A stretch of DNA of 64,000 nt from Nematopogon swammerdamellus (Eukaryota > Arthropoda > Insecta > Lepidoptera > Adelidae), in assembly GCA_946902875.1 (NCBI GenBank), contig OX336338.1:11895971-11959970 (forward strand). The letters run 5' to 3'. Below the pieces are notes generated by a model, which was not told where the DNA came from, ran no database searches, and was given only the letters and a program-made list of their open reading frames with translations. The position numbers were made by a program, and so were the translations under genes. Positions within the stretch are counted from its first letter, which is position 1. Each line of letters begins with the position of its first letter. Shown piece after piece: positions 1 through 9,190 of this stretch.

Positions 1-254
1 CTTTGACTTAGTATGGGTCACTGTCACTACTCACTAGCTTTCAATAGATATCCCACTCGATGATATTATCCCCCTGTAATTATCTGAATTATTTATCCAA
101 ATCTAAGCCACAACATTGCGCCACAATAATCTTGAACAATACCTACCAAATTTCAAGTCTCTAGCTTGTACCGTTGTATCTAAGAACCTGTGACAGACGG
201 ACGGACGGGCGGACAGACACCGAAATGAGGTGATACTGGATGTAAGATGGCCGC

Positions 255-400
255 ATTGCAGTCTCGGTTGTATTCTCCTCTAGTCTACGGTAAGGCACCT
301 ACCTTCTCGGAGGTGATATTGGCTGGTCGGAGCATGTGCTTTGGCCCCTCTGACTCAGCCACCCGTACCGGATTACATAAAAAAGAAATGAGGCCGTGTT
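255..400 (-). repeat. SINE-like dispersed repeat copy
   Basis: Read on the minus strand, this segment has a T-rich stretch, then 'atgtaatccggtacgggt' and 'ggctgagtcagaggggcc'. The same order recurs on the plus strand at 63955-64000, and a weaker match lies at about 7985-8036 inside the P-like element. Three locations define a dispersed family. The 'ggtggctgagtc' block resembles a tRNA A box, so a tRNA-derived SINE is possible, but no clear B box was found. Confidence 0.5.
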
Positions 401-1681
401 CGGAAGTGTTTCGGAAATGTTCGGTTTTACCAATATTTGATACGGAACACTAAAAATGCATTGAGAGTCGTACAAATCCAAAATAGATTCAGAATTCAGG
501 TCATGCTTAATGTGTATGGGCGTTTGACGTGTCGTCGTCGCCGTGCCGAATTTAAGGGCCTAAATATTTTAACACTTTACGGCCTTACCCTTTTCAATTA
601 CCTACACGAAATGTGGGTAGCGTCGCTGTCCACGCGCCAAGCAACGCAGCCCCTGCCTCAACTGACAACCCTTTTACTCCGCTCAATAATTAATGAAAAA
701 ATCTTCATTTAGACAACAGAAATAAGCTACGCGGCGAAACAATTTTGTGCTGACGCTCGGGACGCGTTCCTTCATCGAGAATTATTGTGTTGAACAATTA
801 AAACAAAATTACAAAATGTGGTTATCCTGTGGCCCTGACGTAAATCATACGTTACATAATATTATAACCACCCTTGGATGTGCCAAAACCCCTCATGTTG
901 ATGGGCCGAGTAGTTCTCGACTTATTTGCGAAACATAGAGACGACGACGCGACGGCGCGGAGGCGGCGCGGCGGCGCATGTATAATACATTAATTACAGA
1001 CTGTCCTATTTATTAGCTAGGTGCCTGGGTAGCTGTTTCCTCGGTTTAGTATCGCGGCAAAAATCATAGTTACTTACATCCTTGAGTAGTTCGTTTTCGA
1101 CAAATAAGTAAGCGAACACAGCACCGACGCGACGACGACACGGCGCGGGGGCGGCGAGGCGCGGCGCGGCGCGCGAGCGCCGGCATATTTTTACATACCT
1201 ATTTTGCGATTTGTCTATTTATGAGGATAGGAAGGAGGAAGGATAGGCCCGTCAATAACCGTACACCCTTGATGCAGGCAGGTCAGTACCGACCGACTCG
1301 CCATTAATAATTGTCATATTATTCCAAAATGTATCGTTGAAAATAATTAACTCTCCGTTCGCAATCGTTCGTACTACTCATAAAACACGAGACATAATCC
1401 AGTGCATAGTTCGTGCTGCCGCCACCGGATGGCGTTACTTACATGGCGTGTTGTCAACTTTCGCCTGGAGACGGCGCTTCGGAGACAATGCGCACATGGA
1501 CTGGATGAAAGTTCTATAAGTTTATTGCAGGTATATTTTCAGCAACTTTTATATGAATCGTAATATTATGTATAAAACGGCTTCGCTGGTGTTAAAGTTT
1601 GACAATAGCGTGATGCTATCCGCCTTATAACCTTCCAGGAAAATGCAAATATGTACATATTATCTAGAATGAATCTATATA
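401..1681. other. No gene seen; two related GC-rich blocks
   Basis: No convincing exon. Short open frames here lack splice context or a recognisable product. GC-rich tracts made of 'gcggcg'/'gacgacg' units sit at about 935-978 and 1125-1185, each preceded by a similar phrase (gagtagttc...cgac...aagt). They look like two diverged copies of one repeat. A CpG-rich regulatory role cannot be excluded, but nothing in the sequence specifically supports it. Confidence 0.4.
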
Positions 1682-1829
1682 CAGTACAGTCTCACTAATC
1701 CGGCACTATTAAAAACCAGGGGTACCGGATTATTGGAATGTTTGAATTACTGGATTATTTATGGAATTATTTTTTATTGCTTTATACACTGGATTGTACT
1801 AAACGGTGGGTCTTGGGACAAGAAAAAAC

Positions 1830-2493
1830 TAGCGAGGAAAACTCAGGCATATGTATTCAGCGCGAAGTGGACACCCTTCACTGCAGCCCCCACCTTTCAA
1901 GGAACTACTCTCAAGGTCGAGGAGCACATTGGGATTCTCGGGGTCGAACTAACTCGCGACCTGAATTTTGGACGCCACATCGAGGAGAAAGTTAAGGTAG
2001 CCTCAAGGAAGCTGGGTGTCCTCAACAAGGTGCGTCAGTACTTTACGCCGAGCCAAAACTGCTACTTTATAAAGCGAAGATTCGCTCATGCGTGGAGTAC
2101 TGTTCGCATCTGTGGGACGGATCCGCAAAATACCTGCTCGGCTCCTTAGACTCGATTCAGCTTCGCGCTGTACGCCTCGTTAACGACCCCGAGGTATCTC
2201 GGAACTTAGAGACCTTACAACTCCGCATGGACGTTGGATCTTTGTGTGTGTTCTATCGTCTGTACCACGGAGAGTGTTCCAAGGAGCTGCACGATGCGAT
2301 CCCTCCATCCCCATTCTACCATCGTTCCACGCGCAACAGGTTGGAAATGCATCCACATACTGTCGATATTCCCCCACTTAGGACAAATCGATCCTGTAAA
2401 TCCCTTATTTACAGGGTTGCCAACATGTGGAATGCACTTCCACCTGCATCCTTTCCTCTAATGCACAGTCTGGGATCCTTCAAACATATGTAA
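1830..2493 (+). pseudogene. Jockey-like non-LTR reverse transcriptase, C-terminal fragment
   Basis: Two overlapping frames (1733-2149 and 2092-2493) together give the C-terminal region of a Jockey-type LINE reverse transcriptase. The first frame carries 'FLGVEL'-like text (ILGVELTRDLNFGRHI), the conserved segment after the catalytic core. The second has VEYCSHLWDG, LDSIQLRAVRLV and RVANMWNALPPASFP, the usual C-terminal signature. The frame changes near 2060-2090, so the copy is frameshifted. The upstream palm with the YADD motif is absent, so it is 5'-truncated. The tail after 2493 resembles the LINE ends at 33.2, 35.8, 40.3 and 42.5 kb, but more divergently. It lies within the inverted-repeat element 1682-4511 and is certainly non-functional. 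Confidence 0.8.
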
Positions 2494-3557
2494 TTTGAAG
2501 GTGCTCCTAGCCGGCCGACATGGTATTCGCAGCCATCGATGTCTATTTTTATAGATCGAACGTCGCGCGATTTAACCTGTACCACAGAATAGAAAAGAGT
2601 ACTCCGTACAGAAGCTTCTCTGTACAAACACTCACTAAGAAATAGCTACTCTGCGACGACGCGATAAAGTACAAATTGACTCGCACAGAGCTGCATGCCT
2701 AACCACGATAACCGCCTACATTTCGCTTCTCTTTCTGTCGCGTAACTCTATCTCGAAAGCGCGCCGTTCAGCGCGTGTAAGGGCTGTGTCTGGGCTGTCT
2801 TTTTGTGAGGAATAAAATAAAGATGATACCTACCAACGATACGATATTTAGCTACGGCAAATTCATGCGAACACATTCATACATGCGTTAGCGTCACAAT
2901 TAGTTTCTCACATGTAAGCGTGCAACCTTCCAGTGATAGTTTTGTTTGATCAATAAATGTAATGATCATCTACAATGTACCTATTGTTTTATTGGTGTTT
3001 TTATTGTATAAAAATCCACATTGAGACAGAACGAATGAATGTTCTATTTCTATCCTTATACGAATTAGGCCATACCTACATACCATGCTGTTCGGCGTCA
3101 TCTAACTAATGTTATTGGCAACATGATAATATTATTTTAAATCTATGACCTCCTACTAATATGAATAAATAAATTACTAGAAATAAATCAAAATGCTGCA
3201 CAATAATGACGTGATTTCGACATTTCTAAATTCGAAACGAAACGTAGTAGAGCGCGTTGGCGCACGCTCGCTCTGGCTAGATAGCGACAGCCCACTGTTA
3301 ACTTGTACATTAACCGGTACGCCAAGCGGTAGGCATTTAACGCGCGACCTTGAGCGAGTGACGAAGGCCTGCCTGTACTATGTTTCGTCGCAACAAGTGT
3401 GCGTGCATTCACACGCAGTATTGTGATACTCACACAAGCACACACTTACATCATATAGTCGTTTCATGTCCGTAAACGGCGGGCATCGGAGCGCGCCGCG
3501 CCTCCTGCCACGAGATACTTTCGTGTTTGCATTTTACTCGCCGCCATGCTGTCACGT
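2494..3557. other. No gene seen; interior of the inverted-repeat element
   Basis: AT-rich sequence between the LINE fragment and the foldback. About 2494-2630 is probably LINE 3' UTR. The short open frames near 3188-3445 overlap on both strands, and neither shows a domain or splice signals. Confidence 0.4.
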
Positions 3558-3718
3558 GACGCGATCCCTACGACGTTACTGTCGCGTTCTCACTTGCTTA
3601 CAGATGATAAGAGTGAGCGAGAAAGTTGTCATCGCTCGCCCATCGGCGCGATTGCCGTATTTCCGCTCACTCTTATGATCAGTAGGCAAGTGGGAACGAG
3701 AACGCGATAGCTACGTCA
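3558..3718. repeat. Imperfect foldback, arms about 55 nt
   Basis: Left arm 3558-3622 ends in 'gataagagtgagcga'. The right arm starts 'cgctcactcttatgatc' at about 3664 and runs to 3718. Both arms share 'cgcgttctc', 'cacttgc' and 'gataagagtgagcg' in inverted order with small gaps, around a loop of about 40 nt. It is probably a small foldback MITE nested in the larger element. Confidence 0.6.
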
Positions 3719-4740
3719 CACAATCCGTGACATGTCAGCATGGCTTCTTAACACGTCATAACATGCTCAGGCGAAACAAACAACAACGTTTGCACTGTCA
3801 CTCTTGCATAAAACACAGCTTTACTCTTTCTCGTTCGCTCTTTATATTAATTACGTATACAAAAATCTGTTTAACATAAAATTTGAGAAAAAAAACAGCA
3901 AAATAAATACTTACTGATGGAAGGAGACGCCTTTCTTTACGTAATTTCGATCTGAGCTGTTACAATACTTGTAACAGCAACCGGGCATGCTGAACACACG
4001 CACTCTTGCGCCACAGACTCGGTACAGTAAGACTTATGCTCAACACGCGCTGCACACGCCGTATGAAGCGGCTGTCCGTGAAATCTGCAATTTATGCAGT
4101 TCTCGTCGAGAACATATTTTTTCGGGAGTAATGTATGGGATGGGCATATCTCTAAATATACATCGATGTTCGCAGCCACGTAAATATCAGAATGCCCGTG
4201 GGCGCAGTCGGACTACACCTCTGCGTTAGTCTGGCGCGCGCCATATGTCGCGCATCCCATAAAAAAAAACTTCGATTGGACTAACAATTTGGAATCAAAA
4301 CAAAGGTTAGTGCACTATAATATGTTATAGATAATAGGAAATGTAATGATTAAAAGTGTGCAAAATTTGTTATAGAAGAATATAATTTAAAAAAAAAAGG
4401 ATTTTTCTTGCTGAGGTGGCTCGGACGAAGGGAGAGCAGCAGCGGCGGGGTAGGTGCCGGACTACTGGACGTGCCGATGTGCTGAAGTGCCGGATTAGTG
4501 AGACTCTACTGTTTTGTGTTTTGTGTTAGTGGTACCTGTATATGCACAGAATACTTATTAGGTACCTAAGTACGTATAAGTGGTAGCTATATATTACTTG
4601 AAACTTGCTTTTCAAAATGGTTTCGAATAAATCTGTGGCTCATGCCGAATTCATACGTCCAAAAATAAGACTCAGAAATATGATCACGAAAACATTATTT
4701 TTTCGCATTATTTACCCGACTACGGCGAAATCAAAAGGAG
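3719..4740. other. No gene seen; right part of inverted-repeat element and flank
   Basis: AT-rich DNA up to the right terminal repeat at 4485-4511, with a GC-rich patch at 4425-4485, followed by unassigned flank to the microsatellite. Open frames at 3937-4229 overlap on opposite strands and show no recognisable features. Confidence 0.4.
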
Positions 4741-4744
4741 GGCT

Positions 4745-5035
4745 ATGATTTTGATGTAGGTATGTATGTAAATATGTATGTATGTATGCATTTATGTATT
4801 TATGTACGTATGTATGTATGTATGTATGTATGTATGTATTTATGTATGTATGTATGTATGTATGTATGTATGTATGTATGTATGTATGTATGTATGTATG
4901 TATGTATGTATGTATGTATGTATGTATGTATGTATGTATGTATGTATGTATATATGTATGTATGCATGTATGTACGTATGTATATATGTATATATGTATA
5001 TATTTATGGATGTATGTATGTATGTATGTATGTAT
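4745..5035. repeat. TATG tetranucleotide microsatellite, about 290 bp
   Basis: Near-perfect tandem 'tatg' units with scattered interruptions (tttatg, tacgta, tatata). All reading frames across it stay open, because the period of 4 gives a repeating 12-nt codon cycle. The Tyr/Val/Cys/Met and Ile/His/Thr polypeptides predicted there are therefore artefacts. Confidence 0.97.
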
Positions 5036-5149
5036 CGTATTCATTTGTTCCCTCACAGACCGTAAAAGGTTTCTCTCGATTGACGTTTCTCGTAAAACAC
5101 TGTCGGTTTGATGTTAGAAAAGACAGTAAGGCTTTTTTTATGTATGTGG

Positions 5150-5310
5150 TCCTTTCATCGAGTCATGCAGCCGGTGGGTCTTCGTGCCTTAATTTCTGCT
5201 TGATAATTATCTTGTCCTAAAAGTTTGCTAAATGTGGTGGTCGGTGTTGTGCTGTAATTTACAAGAGTACTTGCAGCACAACACCCACTACTCTGCTTAC
5301 CACCAAATTG
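5150..5310 (+). repeat. Dispersed repeat, 'gtgctgtaatttac' family
   Basis: Contains 'ggtgttgtgctgtaattta' followed closely by its imperfect inverse 'cttgcagcacaacacc', so the core can fold into a hairpin. Related copies occur at about 23040-23415, 38461-39114, 44365-44755 (inverted) and 57925-58215. Two share a 5' portion with the 20.7-kb and 45.3-kb repeats. No coding capacity is seen. Confidence 0.7.
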
Positions 5311-5689
5311 CCTGCGGAATTGGATTTACTTGATATAAAAAATCGTTAGATAAAAATACAATCCTCCTTTACCCTCTGCAACTGATGTGGTAGTCCCACA
5401 GACACCGCATAATAAAACAATTCGAATAACGTTGTTATTTTTCAAATTACGATTCTCGCATTCTCAGTACCTTCATAGTTCGCGTTCTGGCGGCGGCCAG
5501 TGCGGTGCAAGCAGTCGCAGCAAGTACACGCGACCGGCTAGGGCGTATCGGTGTCTACTAGACTACCACGTCAGCGTTAAGGTAAGTGTCTCACAGACTA
5601 CCACGTCAATGTAATCGTTAAATTTTCATAGTGTCTATTAGGCTACTCGTCAGTAACTGTCAGTAAATGTTTTGTAATTATCATTTATT

Positions 5690-6020
5690 AGGGTTCCGTA
5701 CCTCGAAAGAAAAAAAAATAAAACCCTAATAAGATCACTTTGTTGTCCGTCCGTCCTTCTGTCGAGATAATTTTTCTCAGGAAAGGATAGAGGGATCAAG
5801 TTGAAATTAATATAAAGTACTAAGGTCTACGGTCCCTTGGACGTGTAAAAAAATCAAGCTTCAAAACAATGCAATCAAAAGATAGGGTCATCACTATCAC
5901 ATATTTTGATGCTCGCAAACTAACTCATCAAAACCTATAGGTACTTCCTGTTGACCTACAATCATAAAATTTGCCAAGAAGCTAAGTCTCACACCACAAG
6001 TAAAGGAAAAATCCCAAAAT
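5690..6020 (+). repeat. Dispersed 'gttccgtacctc...aagttgaaat' repeat copy
   Basis: Begins 'gggttccgtacctcgaaag', continues through a 'gtccgtccgtcc' run, 'caagttgaaattaat' and 'cacaagtaaaggaaa'. The same series occurs at 6965-7277 plus 8929-9190, where the P-like element interrupts it. This copy is uninterrupted and acts as the empty-site paralogue for that insertion. Confidence 0.75.
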
Positions 6021-6054
6021 TGTTAATTGTAGTTTTATCAATTTTTTTTTTCAG

Positions 6055-6150
6055 ATGTCTCACTCAAGTAGTAGTGAGAATGGTCACACCTGCCGCGATT
6101 GTTTGAAACCAAATTGTCTACAATGCTCAAAGCCAAGAATCTCAAAGTGA
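6055..6150 (+). CDS. Hypothetical 31-residue CxxC-x4-CxxC peptide
   Basis: The frame starts at an ATG immediately after a consensus acceptor (T-run, cag|ATG) and ends in TGA. The product is 31 residues. The N-terminal third is Ser-rich (four consecutive Ser after His3). It is followed by Cys13-x2-Cys16-x4-Cys21-x2-Cys24 and a basic C-terminus ending in SK. Two CxxC pairs could bind a metal ion or form disulfides; no signal peptide is visible. The start is the first ATG of the exon. If upstream exon sequence were translated (it is open and in phase) the protein would be longer, but no upstream ATG is present. I do not recognise a family. A short chance frame in a 3' exon is the main alternative. 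Confidence 0.35.
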   Translation: MSHSSSSENGHTCRDCLKPNCLQCSKPRISK

Positions 6151-6375
6151 AGAATGCCAACAAAATTGTGAAACTTTGACCCTGTGTATCTACCGATCTA
6201 ACCGTTGATTTTTCTTAATTATATAAAATGTATTACTTATAGTATTAGCTTACTTATAAAAAAACTGTTCCTTATTTATAGTGTTCATGTATTTTTTTTT
6301 ATTTTTTTTATACTGGTATGTTTTCGTTTAGTCGATTTTTGCTGAAGTTAATAAACTTTATAATTCTTTACAATT

Positions 6376-6699
6376 TTGTTTTATTGTCTCTATAAAATGT
6401 TCTACAAACCCAAAGAGGGTGTCTATAATAAATAATATAAATAAATCCATGACAATGTATTATACGAAGGAATTAGAGAATAATATGATTTTAAAAAGTT
6501 GTCCACTAGACTACCACGTCAGTCAAGTTGTAAAAATTTCGAAACGTCAGTTGCAGAGGGTTATAATGTTTTTTATGTATTCCTCCTACAATTAAATATT
6601 TATTGTTTCTGTACTTACGTCCTCCAAACTCACAGTAGTTTACGAGAAAATCATTCGGGTGAAACCGATTTTTTGTATGCTGGGTCTTAACCGATTTCG
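6376..6699. other. No gene seen; contains a repeated 15-mer
   Basis: AT-rich flank. 'agactaccacgtcag' at about 6510-6525 matches the end of the candidate first exon at about 5560-5576, and a shorter match follows at about 5597. Otherwise nothing recognisable. Confidence 0.35.
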
Positions 6700-6921
6700 A
6701 CATACGAGTTTGTCTCTTTTGCCGTGGAGACTCTTGGGCTGTGGAGCCCAGACGCCAAAGAGCTGGTGAAACAGTTGGGCCAACTGCTTACGGAGGCGTC
6801 GGGGGACCCTCGTGCCAGAGCGTTTCTCACCCAATACATAAGCTTGGCCATTCAGCGGGGGAACGCTACTTCGGTCCTTGGGACAATAATAAAAGCCCCA
6901 ATGGAGGAGTTTTTTATTTAA
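6700..6921 (+). pseudogene. Retroelement polyprotein C-terminal fragment
   Basis: The frame reads FVSFAVETLGLWSPDAKEL, then SGDPRARAFLTQYISLAIQR and GNATSVLGTI before a stop. The same pattern ('VETLGPW...SLAIQRGNAAS') appears on the minus strand at 52040-52447. I recognise it as a recurring C-terminal tail found with retrotransposon-type reverse transcriptases in invertebrate genomes; the exact clade is not certain. Only about 70 codons remain and the reverse transcriptase is missing, so this is a truncated remnant. Flanking sequence is unrelated to coding. Confidence 0.6.
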
Positions 6922-6964
6922 TTTAGTTATATGTATAGTTTGCTGTAGTGTTTTCTTTATTTTT

Positions 6965-7277
6965 ATTGTTCCGTGCCTCAAAAGAATAAAAAAAACGGAA
7001 CTCTTATAGGATCACTCTGTTGTCCGTCTGGCTGTCTGTTTGACTGTGTCTCTGTCTGTCAAGACCGTTTTTCTCAAGAACGGGTAACAAGAACGGTATC
7101 AAGTTGAAATTATATGAAATACCAAAGTATACGGTTCCTTGGAGGTGTAAAAAATGTAAGCTTCTAAGTCAACGCAATCACAAGATACGGTCATTTATGT
7201 CACATATTTTGCTACTGGCAAATCAAATCAAAACTATAGAGTACTTCATGAAATTTGGTGAGAAGCAAGGTCTTACA
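6965..7277 (+). repeat. Left half of dispersed repeat split by the P-like insertion
   Basis: Starts 'gttccgtgcctcaaaag' and parallels the copy at 5690-6020 as far as 'agaagcaaggtcttaca', where homology stops at the terminal inverted repeat. It resumes at 8929 with 'tcttacagcacaagtaaagg'. Orientation and order agree with a single interrupted copy. Confidence 0.75.
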
Positions 7278-7304
7278 CTCAGATCAGGAAAGGAAGGAGA
7301 TATG
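7278..7304 (+). repeat. Left terminal inverted repeat of the P-like element
   Basis: 27 bp, exact inverse of 8902-8928. Preceded by target-duplication copy 'tcttaca' (7271-7277). Confidence 0.85.
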
Positions 7305-7441
7305 GGGAGGGGGCGTGGCCCTGTCTCCGCCACGTGCGGAATATCCGCATGTTTCGTTGAATGCACTCGCCAGGCGAGTTAGTCACGCTTTTGTCTTTGT
7401 GTCCGTTATTACTCCGAAGTGCGCTCTTAGTTTTTGGCAAA

Positions 7442-7521
7442 ATGCCTCAGTGCTGTGTCGTGCTTTGTAAAAATGAGAGCAGAAATAAAAACTACAAGGA
7501 CCATGGGATCACCTACCACCT
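7442..7521 (+). CDS. THAP-domain first exon (start of P-like transposase)
   Basis: The ATG at 7442 opens MPQCCVVLCKNESRNKN and reaches ITYHL at 7521, where a consensus donor (ct|gtaagt) begins. The pattern Met-Pro-x-x-Cys-x3-Cys (Cys5, Cys9) with a later aromatic-His pair is the standard start of a THAP zinc finger (C2CH). The remaining Cys and His would be encoded downstream, after the typical 'FP' step. The exon is only 27 codons and ends in phase 2. It lies 164 bp inside the left terminal repeat, the expected place for transposase exon 1. No partner exon was found before the right terminal repeat, so the gene is broken. A domesticated THAP gene is less likely, because the exon is enclosed by inverted repeats and a target duplication. 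Confidence 0.6.
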
Positions 7522-8901
7522 GTAAGTACTGAATTATCTGACTATTACATATTTTAAACATTTTCTGAAATCTCACTTTCTTCAACCGGGAAGATGTGTT
7601 TGAAATGGCGTCGCTAGGGTTGTACGCAACAACACATTTATCGATGTTTATTCCGGTGCGTTTCAACCATTATCAACACTGGATATAAATTTTTAATTTT
7701 AAATTGTATGTTTTGAGAAGTTCGTTTGTGTTTATTCTTGTTAACCAACAGTAAAAAAAAATATTATTAAAATATTTGGTTGGCATATCGGTGGATTTAT
7801 ATACATTTATTAACTATATTAGTCCAGGCGATGGGTAATTTCTTACTTACAAAAGGTCCAGGAAAAGATTTTTTTTTGATTTGTTCAGTTCGGTGTCTTA
7901 ATTAATATTCCGAGTTTGGCCTAGGGCGACCGCCGCTCGCGCCGCTATATTGCGAGGAGAGGTGTTTTGGCTCAGTAGACTGCATCATTGGTCTCTCGGC
8001 ACAGCCACCCATGTTGGTTTACATAAAAAGTTATGTTTTTTTATTCTGGTGTTAGTGTTATATTTTATTGTAATATTGCTAGTGTCATAATAATAATTGT
8101 ACCTCATTCTAGACTTAATATAACAATTTTATTCTAGTGTTTCATTTATTAATAAGTTCTTTATAATGTGAAATAGTATTCTTGCTTCCTATGTACCGGG
8201 GTGTTATTTAGGGACCATGTTTACTTGTGTTTTGGCTAATACTCATCCTTATTATTTTCTTAAATTATTAGAACTGTGTTAGTTATGTCTACATTGTAGT
8301 AGCTGAAGGTATATTTACAATAATTGCGCATATCTGATCGAAGAATGCATAAATTCTTTATCTTTAAATAAATTTTATTTGAATATACTAAATATTTTTA
8401 TGCTATTAAATAAAGCTGTTAACAATAAATAGGAATGACATCTTCTATTAACTCATAAAAGTTTTCCATCAAACTTTATAACGCCCTGTTCATATTTATA
8501 TTACCTAAATTATATCGATTTATATAATAAACAATTACTTATGTTATTTTTTGTTTCATTAACATAATGCAAATTAGATTTTTGTATGAATACGAGGTAG
8601 AAAACTTAAATGTTCGTAATTGAAAAAAAATATCGATACTTTATCGATCTCATTGTAACGTTTTGTCAATCACTGGCGTAGGGTTGCTTTTGTGCTAGTA
8701 TTAGTGGGTCAGTGGACCGTTAGCGCCCGCGCGTATTGGCTGTAAGATAGTGTGCGTGCACTTGTACGTACAATAGTGCATTAGTGTTAAATGACTGTAA
8801 TTGGCTATAAAACAGTGTGTGTCGACTCGTACGTATTAGAGTGCATTAGTATTAGTGATTGTTTTGGAGACACGTGTTTCGTACTGGAAATCATTTCTTC
8901 A
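7522..8901. other. Interior of the P-like element without recognisable coding
   Basis: AT-rich sequence with no open frame resembling a transposase. Near the right end, two related segments (about 8737-8803 and 8804-8867), both with 'tggctataa/gataa...gtgtg', 'gtacgta' and 'gtgcattagt', form a subterminal duplication. Confidence 0.5.
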
Positions 8902-8928
8902 CATATCTCCTTCCTTTCCTGATCTGAG
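8902..8928 (-). repeat. Right terminal inverted repeat of the P-like element
   Basis: Exact inverse of 7278-7304. Followed by the second target-duplication copy 'tcttaca' (8929-8935). Confidence 0.85.
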
Positions 8929-9190
8929 TCTTACAGCACAAGTAAAGGAAATAATCCGAAAATGGTAAGCTTGTAGTTATATGACATTCAAACATTTTTG
9001 TTTGTTTTGTATGTCAAGACCCTTTGTCTCAGGAAGGGATCAAGATATCAGATTGAAATTAATATGAAATTTCGTGATTTTCCAAAACACAATTATTTTT
9101 GTATAATATGCATAATACAAATATATTGTGTGGATGTTACGGAACCCTCGGTGCGCGATTCCAACTCGCACTTGGCGACTTTTTTTATTT
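8929..9190 (+). repeat. Right half of split dispersed repeat
   Basis: Continues the repeat interrupted at 7277 ('cacaagtaaaggaaataatc'). It ends with 'ggaaccctcggtgcgcg' and 'aactcgcacttggcgac', the tail shared with many copies in this window (20.3, 35.0, 36.5 kb). Confidence 0.6.

Larger units (their letters stand above)
1682..4511. mobile_element. pogo/Tigger-like inverted-repeat DNA element, 2.83 kb
   Basis: The ends form terminal inverted repeats of 27 bp with 25 matches (1682-1708 and 4485-4511). Both begin 'cagta' and contain 'gtctcactaatccggcact'. Ends of the form CAGT... with 'taatccggc' are typical of pogo/Tigger elements of the Tc1/mariner superfamily; that assignment is family knowledge plus inference. 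No transposase frame remains. The interior holds a decayed non-LTR reverse transcriptase (about 1830-2493) and an imperfect foldback (3558-3718). The expected TA target duplication is not visible: the left flank is TA-rich and the right flank is TTTT. The ends could therefore belong to a decayed insertion or to two separate copies. Confidence 0.55.
5460..6375 (+). other. Candidate two-exon small transcript
   Basis: A strong donor (gttaag|gtaagt, exon ending at 5581) is followed 473 bp later by a strong acceptor (a T-run then tcag, ending at 6054). The downstream exon opens directly with ATG and a short reading frame. A poly(A) signal AATAAA lies at 6350-6355, with a T/G-rich stretch beyond. 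The start of the first exon is not defined. Its frame is open and in phase with the second exon but has no ATG of its own, so it may be 5' UTR. The intron holds a dispersed repeat copy (5690-6020). The gene structure is inferred from signals only. Confidence 0.45.
7278..8928 (+). mobile_element. P-superfamily-like DNA transposon, non-autonomous, 1.65 kb
   Basis: The ends are perfect 27-bp inverted repeats, 7278-7304 and 8902-8928, beginning 'ctcagatcaggaaaggaagg'. They are flanked by the direct repeat 'tcttaca' (7 bp exact; 7 of 8 over 8 bp), matching the 8-bp target duplication of P elements. Removing the insert restores a continuous copy of the dispersed repeat seen intact at 5690-6020. A THAP-type first exon (7442-7521) sits just inside the left end, and P-superfamily transposases start with a THAP DNA-binding domain. 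No further transposase sequence is visible in the AT-rich interior, so this is an internally deleted copy. A SINE-like piece (about 7985-8036) and a roughly 67-bp two-copy subterminal repeat (8737-8867) lie inside. Confidence 0.75.

Noticed and set aside
4712..5220. Four long open frames on both strands
   Set aside because: They lie in the TATG repeat, where a 4-nt period keeps all frames open; products are simple Tyr/Val/Cys or Ile/His/Thr strings.
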